DNA from: Treponema sp.
Lineage (GTDB): Bacteria; Spirochaetota; Spirochaetia; Treponematales; Breznakiellaceae
DNA length: 5,344 nt
Direction: 5' to 3'
Assembly (NCBI GenBank): GCA_031275035.1
Contig: JAISPH010000096.1
Span: 1 to 5,344 of the forward strand
The notes beneath the pieces are model-generated. The model ran no database searches, was not told the DNA's origin, and worked only from the letters and a program-made list of their open reading frames with translations. The position numbers were made by a program, and so were the translations under genes. Of the stretch, positions 1 through 5,344 are shown piece after piece (within the stretch, counting starts at the first letter, position 1; every line of letters begins with the position of its first letter).

Positions 1-2
1 TG

Positions 3-1646
3 GATCATCTGGAAAAAATTGTTGAACACTCAAAAGAAACCGGCTTTAACGACGATTTCTTCAAGAAGTCAAGGCAATCTCTTGAAGCGGCGGCGTCCGT
101 TTTAAAGCTGACGCAGACTCAAACGGCCCTCTTTGCCCATTTTTTTAATCAGTGTGATGATGAAAATATCAGGATGAGTGAAATCGCCGAGTCGTTAAAA
201 TGCAGTAAAATACGGCTGGTAAAATATATGGACGATTTTGATGTACTGGAAAACCGCAAATTGATCAAATGCCGCAGAAATGTAAACGAACGGCGGAACA
301 GGGAGGAAATGCCTTCTTACCGCGTCCCGATGGAGGTAATACAGTCAATCAGAAAAGGAATAAGCTATACGCCCCAGGATAACAAAAATCTTTCCATTGA
401 AAGATTTTTTGATATTCTGGGTGAACTCTTTGAACAGCGGACTGAAGGTGAATTGACCTACGAATCGCTGGTCAATGAAACCCGGGATCTGATAAACGAC
501 AACATGCAGCTTGAGTTTTGCCGGAAAATCAAGGAGTATCATCTCGATGAATATTGTGCGGTTTTGTTTCTGCGTTTCTGCGATCTCTACGTGAATAATG
601 ACGATGATCGTGTGGGCATGCACGACCTTGAGGATGTTTATGAATCCCGTCATCATTTTCACCAGATTGAACGGCTGTTGAAATCCGGTGAATCGGAACT
701 GACGGAGGATTTTGGCCTTATCGAGAATGTCAATGATGACGGTCTCGGCGACCCTGAGTATTTTCATTTAACGAACAAGGCCAAGGATGAATTTTTATCC
801 GAACTTAACCTGAACAGGAAAAAGGCCGGGAACAAAAATATGGTTAAGGCGAAAAGCATTGCCCCAAAGAATCTGATCTATAACAACCGCGAATCGCGCC
901 AGATAAAAGAACTGACCTCGCTTTTGCAGGAAGAAAATTTTTCCAGCGTTCAAAAGCGTCTTTCGGAAAACGGAATGCGTAAAGGCTTTGCGTGTCTTTT
1001 TTACGGGCCGCCGGGAACGGGAAAAACAGAAACGGTTTACCAAATTGCCAAAACAACGGGGCGGGACATTATGGCGGTGGACATTTCGGAAACCAAGAGC
1101 AAGTGGTTTGGGGAAAGTGAAAAGTGCGTTAAACAGGTATTTGAACGGTACCGGGGCGCGGTAAAAACATCGGACATCGCGCCAATTCTTCTTTTTAACG
1201 AAGCGGATGCGGTTATCGGCAAGCGCATGGAATTCGGCGCCAACGCCAGAGCCGTGGACCAGACGGAAAACGCCATGCAGAATATCATTCTTCAGGAGAT
1301 GGAAAACCTTGACGGGATTCTTATCGCCACAACCAACCTTACCAAAAACATGGACAGGGCCTTTGAGCGGCGTTTTCTGTATAAGATCGAATTTTCCCGC
1401 CCCGGCACGGAGATCCGCGCTGCGCTCTGGCAGTCCATACTGCCCTCTCTTTCCACCGCCGGGGCCCGTACCCTGGCATCGTTATACGATTTTTCAGGCG
1501 GCCAGATTGAAAACATCGCGCGAAAATGTACGGTGGACAAGATCATCTCCGGCGGCGATATCTCAATCGGCAAACTTAAACTGTTGTGCGATGAGGAATT
1601 GTTTGAAAAAGATTCGGCAAAACAAATCGGGTTTGTAAGAGGGTAA
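3..1646 (+). CDS. AAA+ ATPase with N-terminal winged-helix-like region, 5'-truncated by window edge
   Basis: Seen: 547 codons are open from base 3 to a TAA stop, with no stop before the first in-frame ATG (174). The residues ahead of that ATG (TQTALFAHFFNQCDDENIR) run straight into a helix-turn-helix-like segment (MSEIAESLKCSKIRLVKYMDD, then LIKCRR), so the gene starts outside the window. Numbering from the first visible codon: winged-helix-like region about 40-95, charged helical middle about 110-270, AAA+ core about 290-510. Walker A is GPPGTGKT (335-342), Walker B PILLFNEAD (Asn399, Glu400), sensor 1 ATTN (Asn445), arginine-finger region AFERRF (Arg456/457), and the lid has SGGQIENIARK. 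Family knowledge: cytosolic remodelling ATPases of the classical AAA type; similar proteins are, as I recall, common in Bacteroidota and lack an assigned substrate. Inference: the N-terminal half recruits DNA or a partner protein and the core hydrolyses ATP as an oligomer. Oddity: Asn replaces the Walker B Asp. Base composition is lower in G+C than downstream genes, about 33-48% in lines sampled from the first half and about 45-63% in the second half. No function is assigned. Confidence 0.9.
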   Translation, partial: DHLEKIVEHSKETGFNDDFFKKSRQSLEAAASVLKLTQTQTALFAHFFNQCDDENIRMSEIAESLKCSKIRLVKYMDDFDVLENRKLIKCRRNVNERRNREEMPSYRVPMEVIQSIRKGISYTPQDNKNLSIERFFDILGELFEQRTEGELTYESLVNETRDLINDNMQLEFCRKIKEYHLDEYCAVLFLRFCDLYVNNDDDRVGMHDLEDVYESRHHFHQIERLLKSGESELTEDFGLIENVNDDGLGDPEYFHLTNKAKDEFLSELNLNRKKAGNKNMVKAKSIAPKNLIYNNRESRQIKELTSLLQEENFSSVQKRLSENGMRKGFACLFYGPPGTGKTETVYQIAKTTGRDIMAVDISETKSKWFGESEKCVKQVFERYRGAVKTSDIAPILLFNEADAVIGKRMEFGANARAVDQTENAMQNIILQEMENLDGILIATTNLTKNMDRAFERRFLYKIEFSRPGTEIRAALWQSILPSLSTAGARTLASLYDFSGGQIENIARKCTVDKIISGGDISIGKLKLLCDEELFEKDSAKQIGFVRG

Positions 1647-1666
1647 AGGTCATGTAGTAAAAAACC

Positions 1667-1732
1667 GGCGTACCCGGATGCTTCCTGGAAGACCGGGGCC
1701 ACAGGGACAGTCCGGAACCTCCGAAGGTCCGG
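1667..1732 (+). other. Two tandem GC-rich hairpins after the ATPase gene
   Basis: Hairpin 1: CCCGG (1673-1677) pairs with CCGGG (1693-1697), and inside it CTTC (1681-1684) pairs with GAAG (1688-1691) around a CTG loop. GGC (1667-1669) and GCC (1698-1700) can add three outer pairs. Hairpin 2: CCGG plus ACCT (1712-1720, one bulged A) pairs with AGGT plus CCGG (1725-1732) around CCGA. They start about 20 nt after the ATPase stop, which fits 3'-end formation or RNA stabilisation. Neither is followed by a T-run, so a standard intrinsic terminator is not supported. A competing pairing exists: CCGGAACC (1712-1719) with GGTTTCCGG (1743-1751). Confidence 0.35.
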
Positions 1733-1856
1733 CCTGGGTTTCGGTTTCCGGGGTATTTGCAGATTTAGAGGATTTTCTTTTTACCAAAATTTCACGGTTA
1801 TTTGTTCTGATTTTCATAATTGACCGGTACAATAGACTTGTCCGGGTCCGGAACCT
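1710..1856 (+). repeat. 11-bp direct repeat GTCCGGAACCT (two copies)
   Basis: Identical copies lie at 1710-1720 and 1846-1856, 136 bp apart, both in the non-coding stretch before the PHP gene. The first forms one arm of a hairpin. The second lies just downstream of the candidate promoter, inside the predicted leader. The repeat could be a pair of operator sites, a shared RNA structural element or coincidence in CCGG-rich DNA. Only the identity is certain. Confidence 0.4.
1805..1833 (+). promoter_or_regulatory. Candidate sigma70-type promoter for the PHP gene
   Basis: The -10 box TACAAT (1828-1833) matches five of six consensus bases. With a 17-bp spacer the -35 position reads TTCTGA (1805-1810), a poor match. 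The preceding 60 bp or so are strikingly A+T-rich for this window, which fits an upstream promoter element. Transcription would begin near 1840, giving a leader of about 60 nt before the ATG at 1899. The nearby TTGACC (1820-1825) has no -10 box at the right distance. The assignment rests mainly on the -10 box. Confidence 0.4.
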
Positions 1857-1882
1857 GCCTTGGCAAGAGATATATCCATTTT

Positions 1883-1890
1883 GGGGGAGA
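1883..1890 (+). promoter_or_regulatory. Ribosome binding site that fixes the PHP start
   Basis: GGGGGAGA contains the Shine-Dalgarno core GGAG (1886-1889), nine bases ahead of the ATG at 1899. The longer in-frame alternative, a TTG at 1860, is preceded by CCGGAACCTGCC with no purine-rich site. The ATG at 1899 is therefore the better start. Confidence 0.75.
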
Positions 1891-1898
1891 CATTCCGT

Positions 1899-2708
1899 AT
1901 GCGGTACAGTCTGAATCATGCCGGGAAAGCGGATCTGCATGTCCACAGCGACTGGTCCGATGGTTCCATGTCCATTCCGCAGATTGTAAAAACCGCCGGA
2001 GTCCTGGGGCTTGCCGCCATAGCCATTACCGATCACGACACAACGGCGGGGTGGGAAGAGGCCGAAGCGGAAGGGGCAAGGCGGGGGCTGGAGATCATTC
2101 CGGGGATCGAGGTGTCCGCCTTTGACCCCGGTACGGGACGGAAGGTCCATATTTTGGGATACGGTATGGCGGACCGGGAAACCGTGGAAACAGCCTGCCG
2201 CCCCTGTCTGGAGGATCGCCGCCGGGCGAATTTGGAAGCCCTGTCCCTGGTCCGGGCCGCGGGCTATCCAGTTGACGAAGCGGATCTTTTGCCGTACCTG
2301 GGAAAAGGCGGCGTCCCTTACCGGCAGCACATCATGCACGCTTTGGCGGACCGGGGATACGCTTCGGCAATATACGGCCCCCTCTACAGGGAACTCTTCG
2401 GCCCCGGCGGCGCGGCGGTGGTGAAGAGCCGTTACATGCCCGCGGAAGAAGCGGTCCGGCTTATTACGGACTGCGGAGGAAAGGCGGCGCTGGCCCATCC
2501 GTTTCAGTACGATTCCCTGGGGCTTCTTCCCCGCCTGGTTGAATGGGGTCTTTCCGGCGTTGAATGCCGGCATCATACCCAGACCCCTGAACGGGAACGG
2601 CTAGTCAGGGAAAAGGCGGAACGGTACGGTCTCTTTCTTACCGGGGGCAGTGATTTTCACGGCCTCTATGCGGAAAACCCGGTCCTTCTGGGAACTTATT
2701 CGTGCTGA
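1899..2708 (+). CDS. PHP-domain metal-dependent phosphoesterase (YciV/RNase AM-like)
   Basis: This 269-residue cytosolic protein fits the PHP phosphoesterases related to E. coli YciV (RNase AM) and the 3',5'-nucleoside bisphosphate phosphatase. Those enzymes remove phosphates or nucleotides from pAp-like substrates or RNA 5' ends using a trinuclear metal site. Metal-binding motifs appear in family order: DLHVHSDWSDG (residues 12-22; His14, His16, Asp21), TDHDT (44-48; Asp45, His46), PGIEVS (68-73; Glu71), KVHILGY (82-88; His84), AHP (199-201; His200) and GSDFHG (240-245; Asp242, His244). The segment between about 95 and 195 is the helical insert typical of this subgroup. The length is slightly below YciV (about 290), from the choice of the ATG with a good ribosome binding site. 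It ends just after the last motif, as is usual. There is no signal peptide or membrane segment. It probably has its own promoter, 65 bases upstream of the ATG. The exact substrate cannot be read from sequence; the superfamily call is very secure, the RNase AM/pAp role less so. Confidence 0.93.
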   Translation: MRYSLNHAGKADLHVHSDWSDGSMSIPQIVKTAGVLGLAAIAITDHDTTAGWEEAEAEGARRGLEIIPGIEVSAFDPGTGRKVHILGYGMADRETVETACRPCLEDRRRANLEALSLVRAAGYPVDEADLLPYLGKGGVPYRQHIMHALADRGYASAIYGPLYRELFGPGGAAVVKSRYMPAEEAVRLITDCGGKAALAHPFQYDSLGLLPRLVEWGLSGVECRHHTQTPERERLVREKAERYGLFLTGGSDFHGLYAENPVLLGTYSC

Positions 2709-2760
2709 AAGTCCTTACCCCAAAGGTCCGGCGCGCCTCAAGCTGCAACATGCGCTTCCC

Positions 2761-2789
2761 TTGTGAATTCCCGTTCCTTTCTGTATAGT
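2761..2789 (+). promoter_or_regulatory. Candidate lepA promoter abutting the start codon
   Basis: TTGTGA (2761-2766) matches four of six -35 bases. After exactly 17 bp comes TATAGT (2784-2789), matching five of six -10 bases. Six bases (CTGTGT) separate the -10 box from the ATG at 2796, so the usual start point falls on or next to the A of the start codon. The absence of a purine-rich ribosome binding site in 2770-2795 agrees with a leaderless message. This is inferred from sequence only. Confidence 0.5.
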
Positions 2790-2795
2790 CTGTGT

Positions 2796-4616
2796 ATGGC
2801 GGCAATTTCCAATATCCGTAATTTTTGTATCATCGCCCATATTGATCATGGAAAGTCGACTCTGGCGGACCGGCTGATTCAGAAGGGCCGTCTGGTGGAG
2901 GACAGAAATTTTCAGGATCAGATTCTGGATACTATGGATATTGAACGGGAACGGGGCATCACCATTAAAAGCCAAGCGGTTACCATTCCGTATACCGCTG
3001 CGGACGGCCGGGAATACGAACTCAACCTGGTGGACACGCCGGGGCACGTGGACTTTACCTATGAGGTGTCCCGGGCGATAAGTTCCTGCGAGGGAGCGCT
3101 GCTTTTGGTGGACGCAACCCAGGGGGTACAGGCCCAGACCCTTTCCAATATGTACCTTGCTCTGGAACATAACCTGGAGATAGTGCCGGTAATCAACAAA
3201 ATTGACATGCCCGCCGCGGATATTCCGGGGACGAAAAAACAGATCGATCATGACCTGGGACTTAACGCGGAAGAGGCCCTTTTGGTTTCGGCCCGGCAGG
3301 GAACCGGGGTGGATGAAGTTTTTGAGGCTGTCGTAAAACGAATCCCCCCGCCGTCGGGCAGCGCTGATGCGCCCCTGCGGGCTCTTATCTTTGACTGCCA
3401 CTACGATCCTTACCGGGGGGTGGTGGTACATCTGCGGATCTTTGACGGACGGATCAAACGGGGCATGAAGATACGTTTTATGTCCAATGATTCCGGGCAT
3501 GAGGTGGAAACCCTGGGGGTCTTCAAACTTGCCCTTGTCGAGGCGGAGGAACTTTCCGCGGGGGCCGTAGGCTATATCATTGCGGGCATCAAAACTGTCG
3601 GCGATGTCCGGGTGGGGGATACCGTTACCGGAGCGGACAATCCCTGCGAAGCCGCCCTGCCGGGTTTCCGGGAAGTAAAGCCCGTGGTCTTTTCGTCGAT
3701 ATATCCGGTGGATTCCAACGATTATGAAGAACTCAGATCCAGCATGGAGAAGCTCAAGCTTAACGACGCCTCCCTGGTCTACGAGAAGGATTCTTCCGCC
3801 GCCCTGGGCTTCGGTTTCCGCTGCGGCTTTCTGGGGCTTCTCCATCTGGAGGTGATCCAGGAAAGGCTGGAGCGGGAATTTAACCAGTCGGTGATCTTCA
3901 CCGCCCCTTCGGTAAAGTACAAGGTGCTCCTCAGAAGCGGCCCCGGCGGCGCAGGCGGGGAAATCCTGGTGGACAATCCCACGGAGTATCCCGGCGAAGG
4001 CCGCATTGAGGGGGCGGAAGAACCCTATATCCGGGCTTCGATTATCACCCCATCGACATACCTGGGCAGTATTATGAACCTCTGCCTGGAGAAGCGGGGG
4101 ATTCAGAGCAACATGACCTATCTGGATGAAAAGCGGGTGGAGCTGATCTACGACATGCCCCTTTCCGAGGTGCTCTTTGATTTTTACGACCGCCTTAAAA
4201 GCGTCAGCCGGGGGTACGCTTCCTTTGATTACGACATTACCGGTTACAAGGCGACGGAGCTGGTCAAGCTCGATATACTGCTGAACGGCAAAGCGGTGGA
4301 CGCCCTGGCTCAGCTGGTATTCAAGGGCGGCGCCTACGAGAGGGCCCGCATGGTCTGCGAGCGCCTGCGGGACGAGATTCCCCGGCAGCAGTTTAAGATT
4401 CCCATTCAGGGATCCATCGGCAGTCAGATAATAGCCCGGGAAACGGTAAACGCCCTGCGGAAGGATGTGCTTGCCAAATGTTACGGCGGGGACATAACCC
4501 GGAAGCGGAAACTGCTGGAGAAGCAGAAGGAAGGGAAGAAGCGGATGAAGATGGTGGGGGATGTGGAGCTGCCCCAGAGCGCGTTCCTGGCGGTATTGAA
4601 GACCAAGGACGAGTAG
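2796..4616 (+). CDS. lepA: Elongation factor 4 (LepA), translational GTPase
   Basis: LepA is a ribosome-associated GTPase resembling EF-G that acts during translation or ribosome maturation and in E. coli partly associates with the membrane. The 606 residues match the family's usual length of about 600. GTPase motifs: AHIDHGKS (G1, 14-21), RERGITIK (G2, 51-58), DTPGH (G3, 80-84, catalytic His84), NKID (G4, 134-137) and SAR (G5, 155-157). The beta-barrel domain II spans about 190-280, domain III about 290-370 (with [16 protein letters not shown]), domain V about 405-485, and the LepA-specific C-terminal domain about 490-606 ([20 protein letters not shown]). A short Gly-rich stretch ([10 protein letters not shown], about 380-389) precedes VDNP. 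Start choice: a GTG at 2763 would add 11 residues ([10 protein letters not shown]), but these fall inside the candidate promoter and are not typical of the family, whereas [11 protein letters not shown] is a normal LepA beginning. Neither start has a clear ribosome binding site. The gene is intact; it probably has its own promoter and converges on nth. Confidence 0.97.
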   Translation: MAAISNIRNFCIIAHIDHGKSTLADRLIQKGRLVEDRNFQDQILDTMDIERERGITIKSQAVTIPYTAADGREYELNLVDTPGHVDFTYEVSRAISSCEGALLLVDATQGVQAQTLSNMYLALEHNLEIVPVINKIDMPAADIPGTKKQIDHDLGLNAEEALLVSARQGTGVDEVFEAVVKRIPPPSGSADAPLRALIFDCHYDPYRGVVVHLRIFDGRIKRGMKIRFMSNDSGHEVETLGVFKLALVEAEELSAGAVGYIIAGIKTVGDVRVGDTVTGADNPCEAALPGFREVKPVVFSSIYPVDSNDYEELRSSMEKLKLNDASLVYEKDSSAALGFGFRCGFLGLLHLEVIQERLEREFNQSVIFTAPSVKYKVLLRSGPGGAGGEILVDNPTEYPGEGRIEGAEEPYIRASIITPSTYLGSIMNLCLEKRGIQSNMTYLDEKRVELIYDMPLSEVLFDFYDRLKSVSRGYASFDYDITGYKATELVKLDILLNGKAVDALAQLVFKGGAYERARMVCERLRDEIPRQQFKIPIQGSIGSQIIARETVNALRKDVLAKCYGGDITRKRKLLEKQKEGKKRMKMVGDVELPQSAFLAVLKTKDE

Positions 4617-4624
4617 GACCTGCT

Positions 4625-4678
4625 TGCCGGAGTACCAAAGCGGGCGCGGCTCCCGCCCGCCCTCCGGCATGGATGCCG
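4625..4678. terminator. Compound inverted repeat between convergent lepA and nth
   Basis: Outer arms TGCCGGAG (4625-4632) and CTCCGGCA (4662-4669) are perfectly complementary over 8 bp. Nested inside, GCGGGCG (4640-4646) pairs with CGCCCGC (4654-4660) around a 7-nt loop. It fills most of the 65-bp gap between the two stop codons, the expected place for a two-way transcription stop. Neither strand shows a T-run after the stem, so if it terminates it may need Rho, or it may act as a 3' stability hairpin. A smaller hairpin, CGGCAT/ATGCCG (4665-4678), competes for the right outer arm. Confidence 0.5.
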
Positions 4679-4681
4679 CCG

Positions 4682-5344
4682 CTACCGCGACTTATCCACC
4701 CCCCGACGCAGGCAATGGACGTTTATGACGCACTGCGAACAGAAGGGACTAACGGGCCGGCAGATCCGCTGGCCGTACATAACCAGGAGGGCGTTAACCG
4801 GCTTCCAGTATTTCCGGGGCAGGATCTCCCGGAGTATCATTTCCGTTTCTTCCGGACCGCGGGAACTGAGCCATCCGGTCCGGTTGCTGATCCGGTGCAC
4901 ATGGATGTCAACGCAGATCCCCGGCTTGTTGAAGGCTTCGGTAAGAACCAGGTTCGCCGTTTTCCGCCCCGCCCCGGGAAGGGCCAGCAGGGCCTCCATA
5001 TCGGCGGGGACCTGTCCGGCATACCGTTCGATAAGGATGGCGGCGATCTTTTTAAGGTTCGCCGCCTTGGTCCGGTAGAAGCCGGCGGGGTAGATAAGCC
5101 GGGCCGTTTCGTCCTCCGGGAGCGCAAGGAGGGCCGCCGGAGACGGGGCCTTTGCCAGCAGGGTATGGGAGGCGGCAAGGGTAACCTCATCCTTGGTGCG
5201 GAGGCTGATGATGGTGGATACCAGGACGGCCCAGGGGTCCAGCTTGTAGCGTTCCGCCACGGTGCTTACCGAGGGCTCCGCCGCCGCGCCGCCGGCACGG
5301 GAATCTTCCGAAGGGCGGAGGGCGGCCCGCCAGGCCCGGAGGGC
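4682..5344 (-). CDS. nth: Endonuclease III (DNA glycosylase/AP lyase), 5'-truncated by window edge
   Basis: Nth excises oxidised pyrimidines from DNA and nicks the abasic strand, starting base excision repair. On the minus strand 220 codons are open from the right edge to a TAG stop. A GTG at 5260 could begin a 192-residue protein, but it lacks a ribosome binding site and would delete the first helices (E. coli Nth is 211 residues). The upstream residues (RAWRAALRP...EPSVSTVAERY) look like the normal N-terminus, so I treat the gene as running off the window. Numbered from that GTG: helix-hairpin-helix LPGAGRKTAN with catalytic Lys100, catalytic Asp118 in CVDIHVHR, and a [4Fe-4S] cluster ligand set Cys167, Cys174, Cys177, Cys183 in the exact C-X6-C-X2-C-X5-C spacing. 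All key residues are present, so the enzyme should be active. STIISLRTKD replaces the E. coli LLSAQATD stretch, as in a known subgroup. An Ala/Gly-rich segment (RAGGAAAEP) lies near 5270-5300. The gene converges on lepA. Confidence 0.95.
   Translation of the reverse strand, partial: ALRAWRAALRPSEDSRAGGAAAEPSVSTVAERYKLDPWAVLVSTIISLRTKDEVTLAASHTLLAKAPSPAALLALPEDETARLIYPAGFYRTKAANLKKIAAILIERYAGQVPADMEALLALPGAGRKTANLVLTEAFNKPGICVDIHVHRISNRTGWLSSRGPEETEMILREILPRKYWKPVNALLVMYGQRICRPVSPFCSQCVINVHCLRRGVDKSR

Noticed and set aside
174..1646. ATG at 174 as the start of the ATPase gene
   Set aside because: The frame is open for 57 more codons to the window edge, the upstream residues complete a helix-turn-helix-like fold, and there is no ribosome binding site before the ATG (preceding bases are GAAAATATCAGG).
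1820..1848. TTGACC (1820-1825) as a -35 box
   Set aside because: The bases 17 bp downstream are CGGGTC, not a -10 box. The TACAAT at 1828 overlaps its spacer and is the more likely -10 element.
1860..1898. TTG at 1860 as a longer PHP start
   Set aside because: There is no ribosome binding site ahead of it, whereas the ATG at 1899 has GGAG at good spacing and begins close before the first metal motif, as in relatives.
1678..1914. Small 78-codon open frame in the gap before the PHP gene
   Set aside because: It overlaps hairpins, the candidate promoter and the PHP ribosome binding site; its translation is low-complexity and it has no start signal of its own.
1650..2576. 308-codon open frame on the minus strand opposite the PHP gene
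   Set aside because: The translation is Arg/Pro/Gly-rich without motifs, and it overlaps a PHP protein whose metal ligands are all in place.
2730..2737. GGCGCGCC palindrome between PHP and lepA
   Set aside because: An isolated 8-bp palindrome with no loop cannot form a terminator hairpin and is expected by chance in G+C-rich DNA.
2715..4670. 651-codon open frame on the minus strand opposite lepA
   Set aside because: It is a mirror of a highly conserved gene with strong G+C-rich codon use. It has no recognisable domain and extends through the intergenic inverted repeat. LepA on the plus strand explains the region fully.
1..5344. Defence or mobile system built around the AAA+ gene
   Set aside because: No transposase, integrase, toxin, nuclease partner, tRNA or CRISPR repeat is seen. 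The genes downstream are housekeeping, and any partner would have to lie left of the window.

Overview
The window is an ordinary bacterial chromosomal segment of about 57% GC by eye. It holds four protein-coding genes and no RNA genes, CRISPR array or insertion sequence that I can see. The LepA and endonuclease III sequences read most like spirochaete proteins of the Treponema group: LepA starts [11 protein letters not shown] and ends [13 protein letters not shown], and the Nth motif is STIISLRTKDEV. This placement rests on remembered family resemblance and is moderate to low confidence.

Layout from left to right. (1) The 3' part of a plus-strand AAA+ ATPase gene enters from the left edge (to 1646). 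Its reading frame is open to the first base, so the ATG at 174 is an internal methionine and not the start. It carries a winged-helix-like segment, a long helical middle and a complete AAA+ core with an unusual Walker B (FNEAD). (2) A 252-nt intergenic stretch (1647-1898) has two GC-rich hairpins, an 11-bp direct repeat, a candidate promoter and a good ribosome binding site. (3) A PHP-domain metallophosphoesterase follows (1899-2708). (4) An 87-nt gap carries a candidate promoter whose -10 box lies six bases from an ATG. (5) lepA (elongation factor 4) is complete at 2796-4616. (6) A compound inverted repeat lies between converging genes. (7) The minus-strand nth gene (endonuclease III, 4682 to the right edge) lacks its 5' end.

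How they relate. The three plus-strand genes share a direction, but each of the two downstream ones has its own candidate promoter, so they need not form one operon. PHP phosphoesterase (nucleotide or RNA-end turnover), LepA (translation) and Nth (base excision repair) are housekeeping functions without an obvious shared pathway. The ATPase gene is visibly richer in A+T than its neighbours, especially its first half, and is the most accessory-looking part.

I do not see a convincing new multi-gene system. The observations most worth a second look are the possibly leaderless lepA start, the AAA+ protein of unknown role with Asn in the Walker B aspartate position, and the structured, repeat-bearing leader upstream of the PHP gene.
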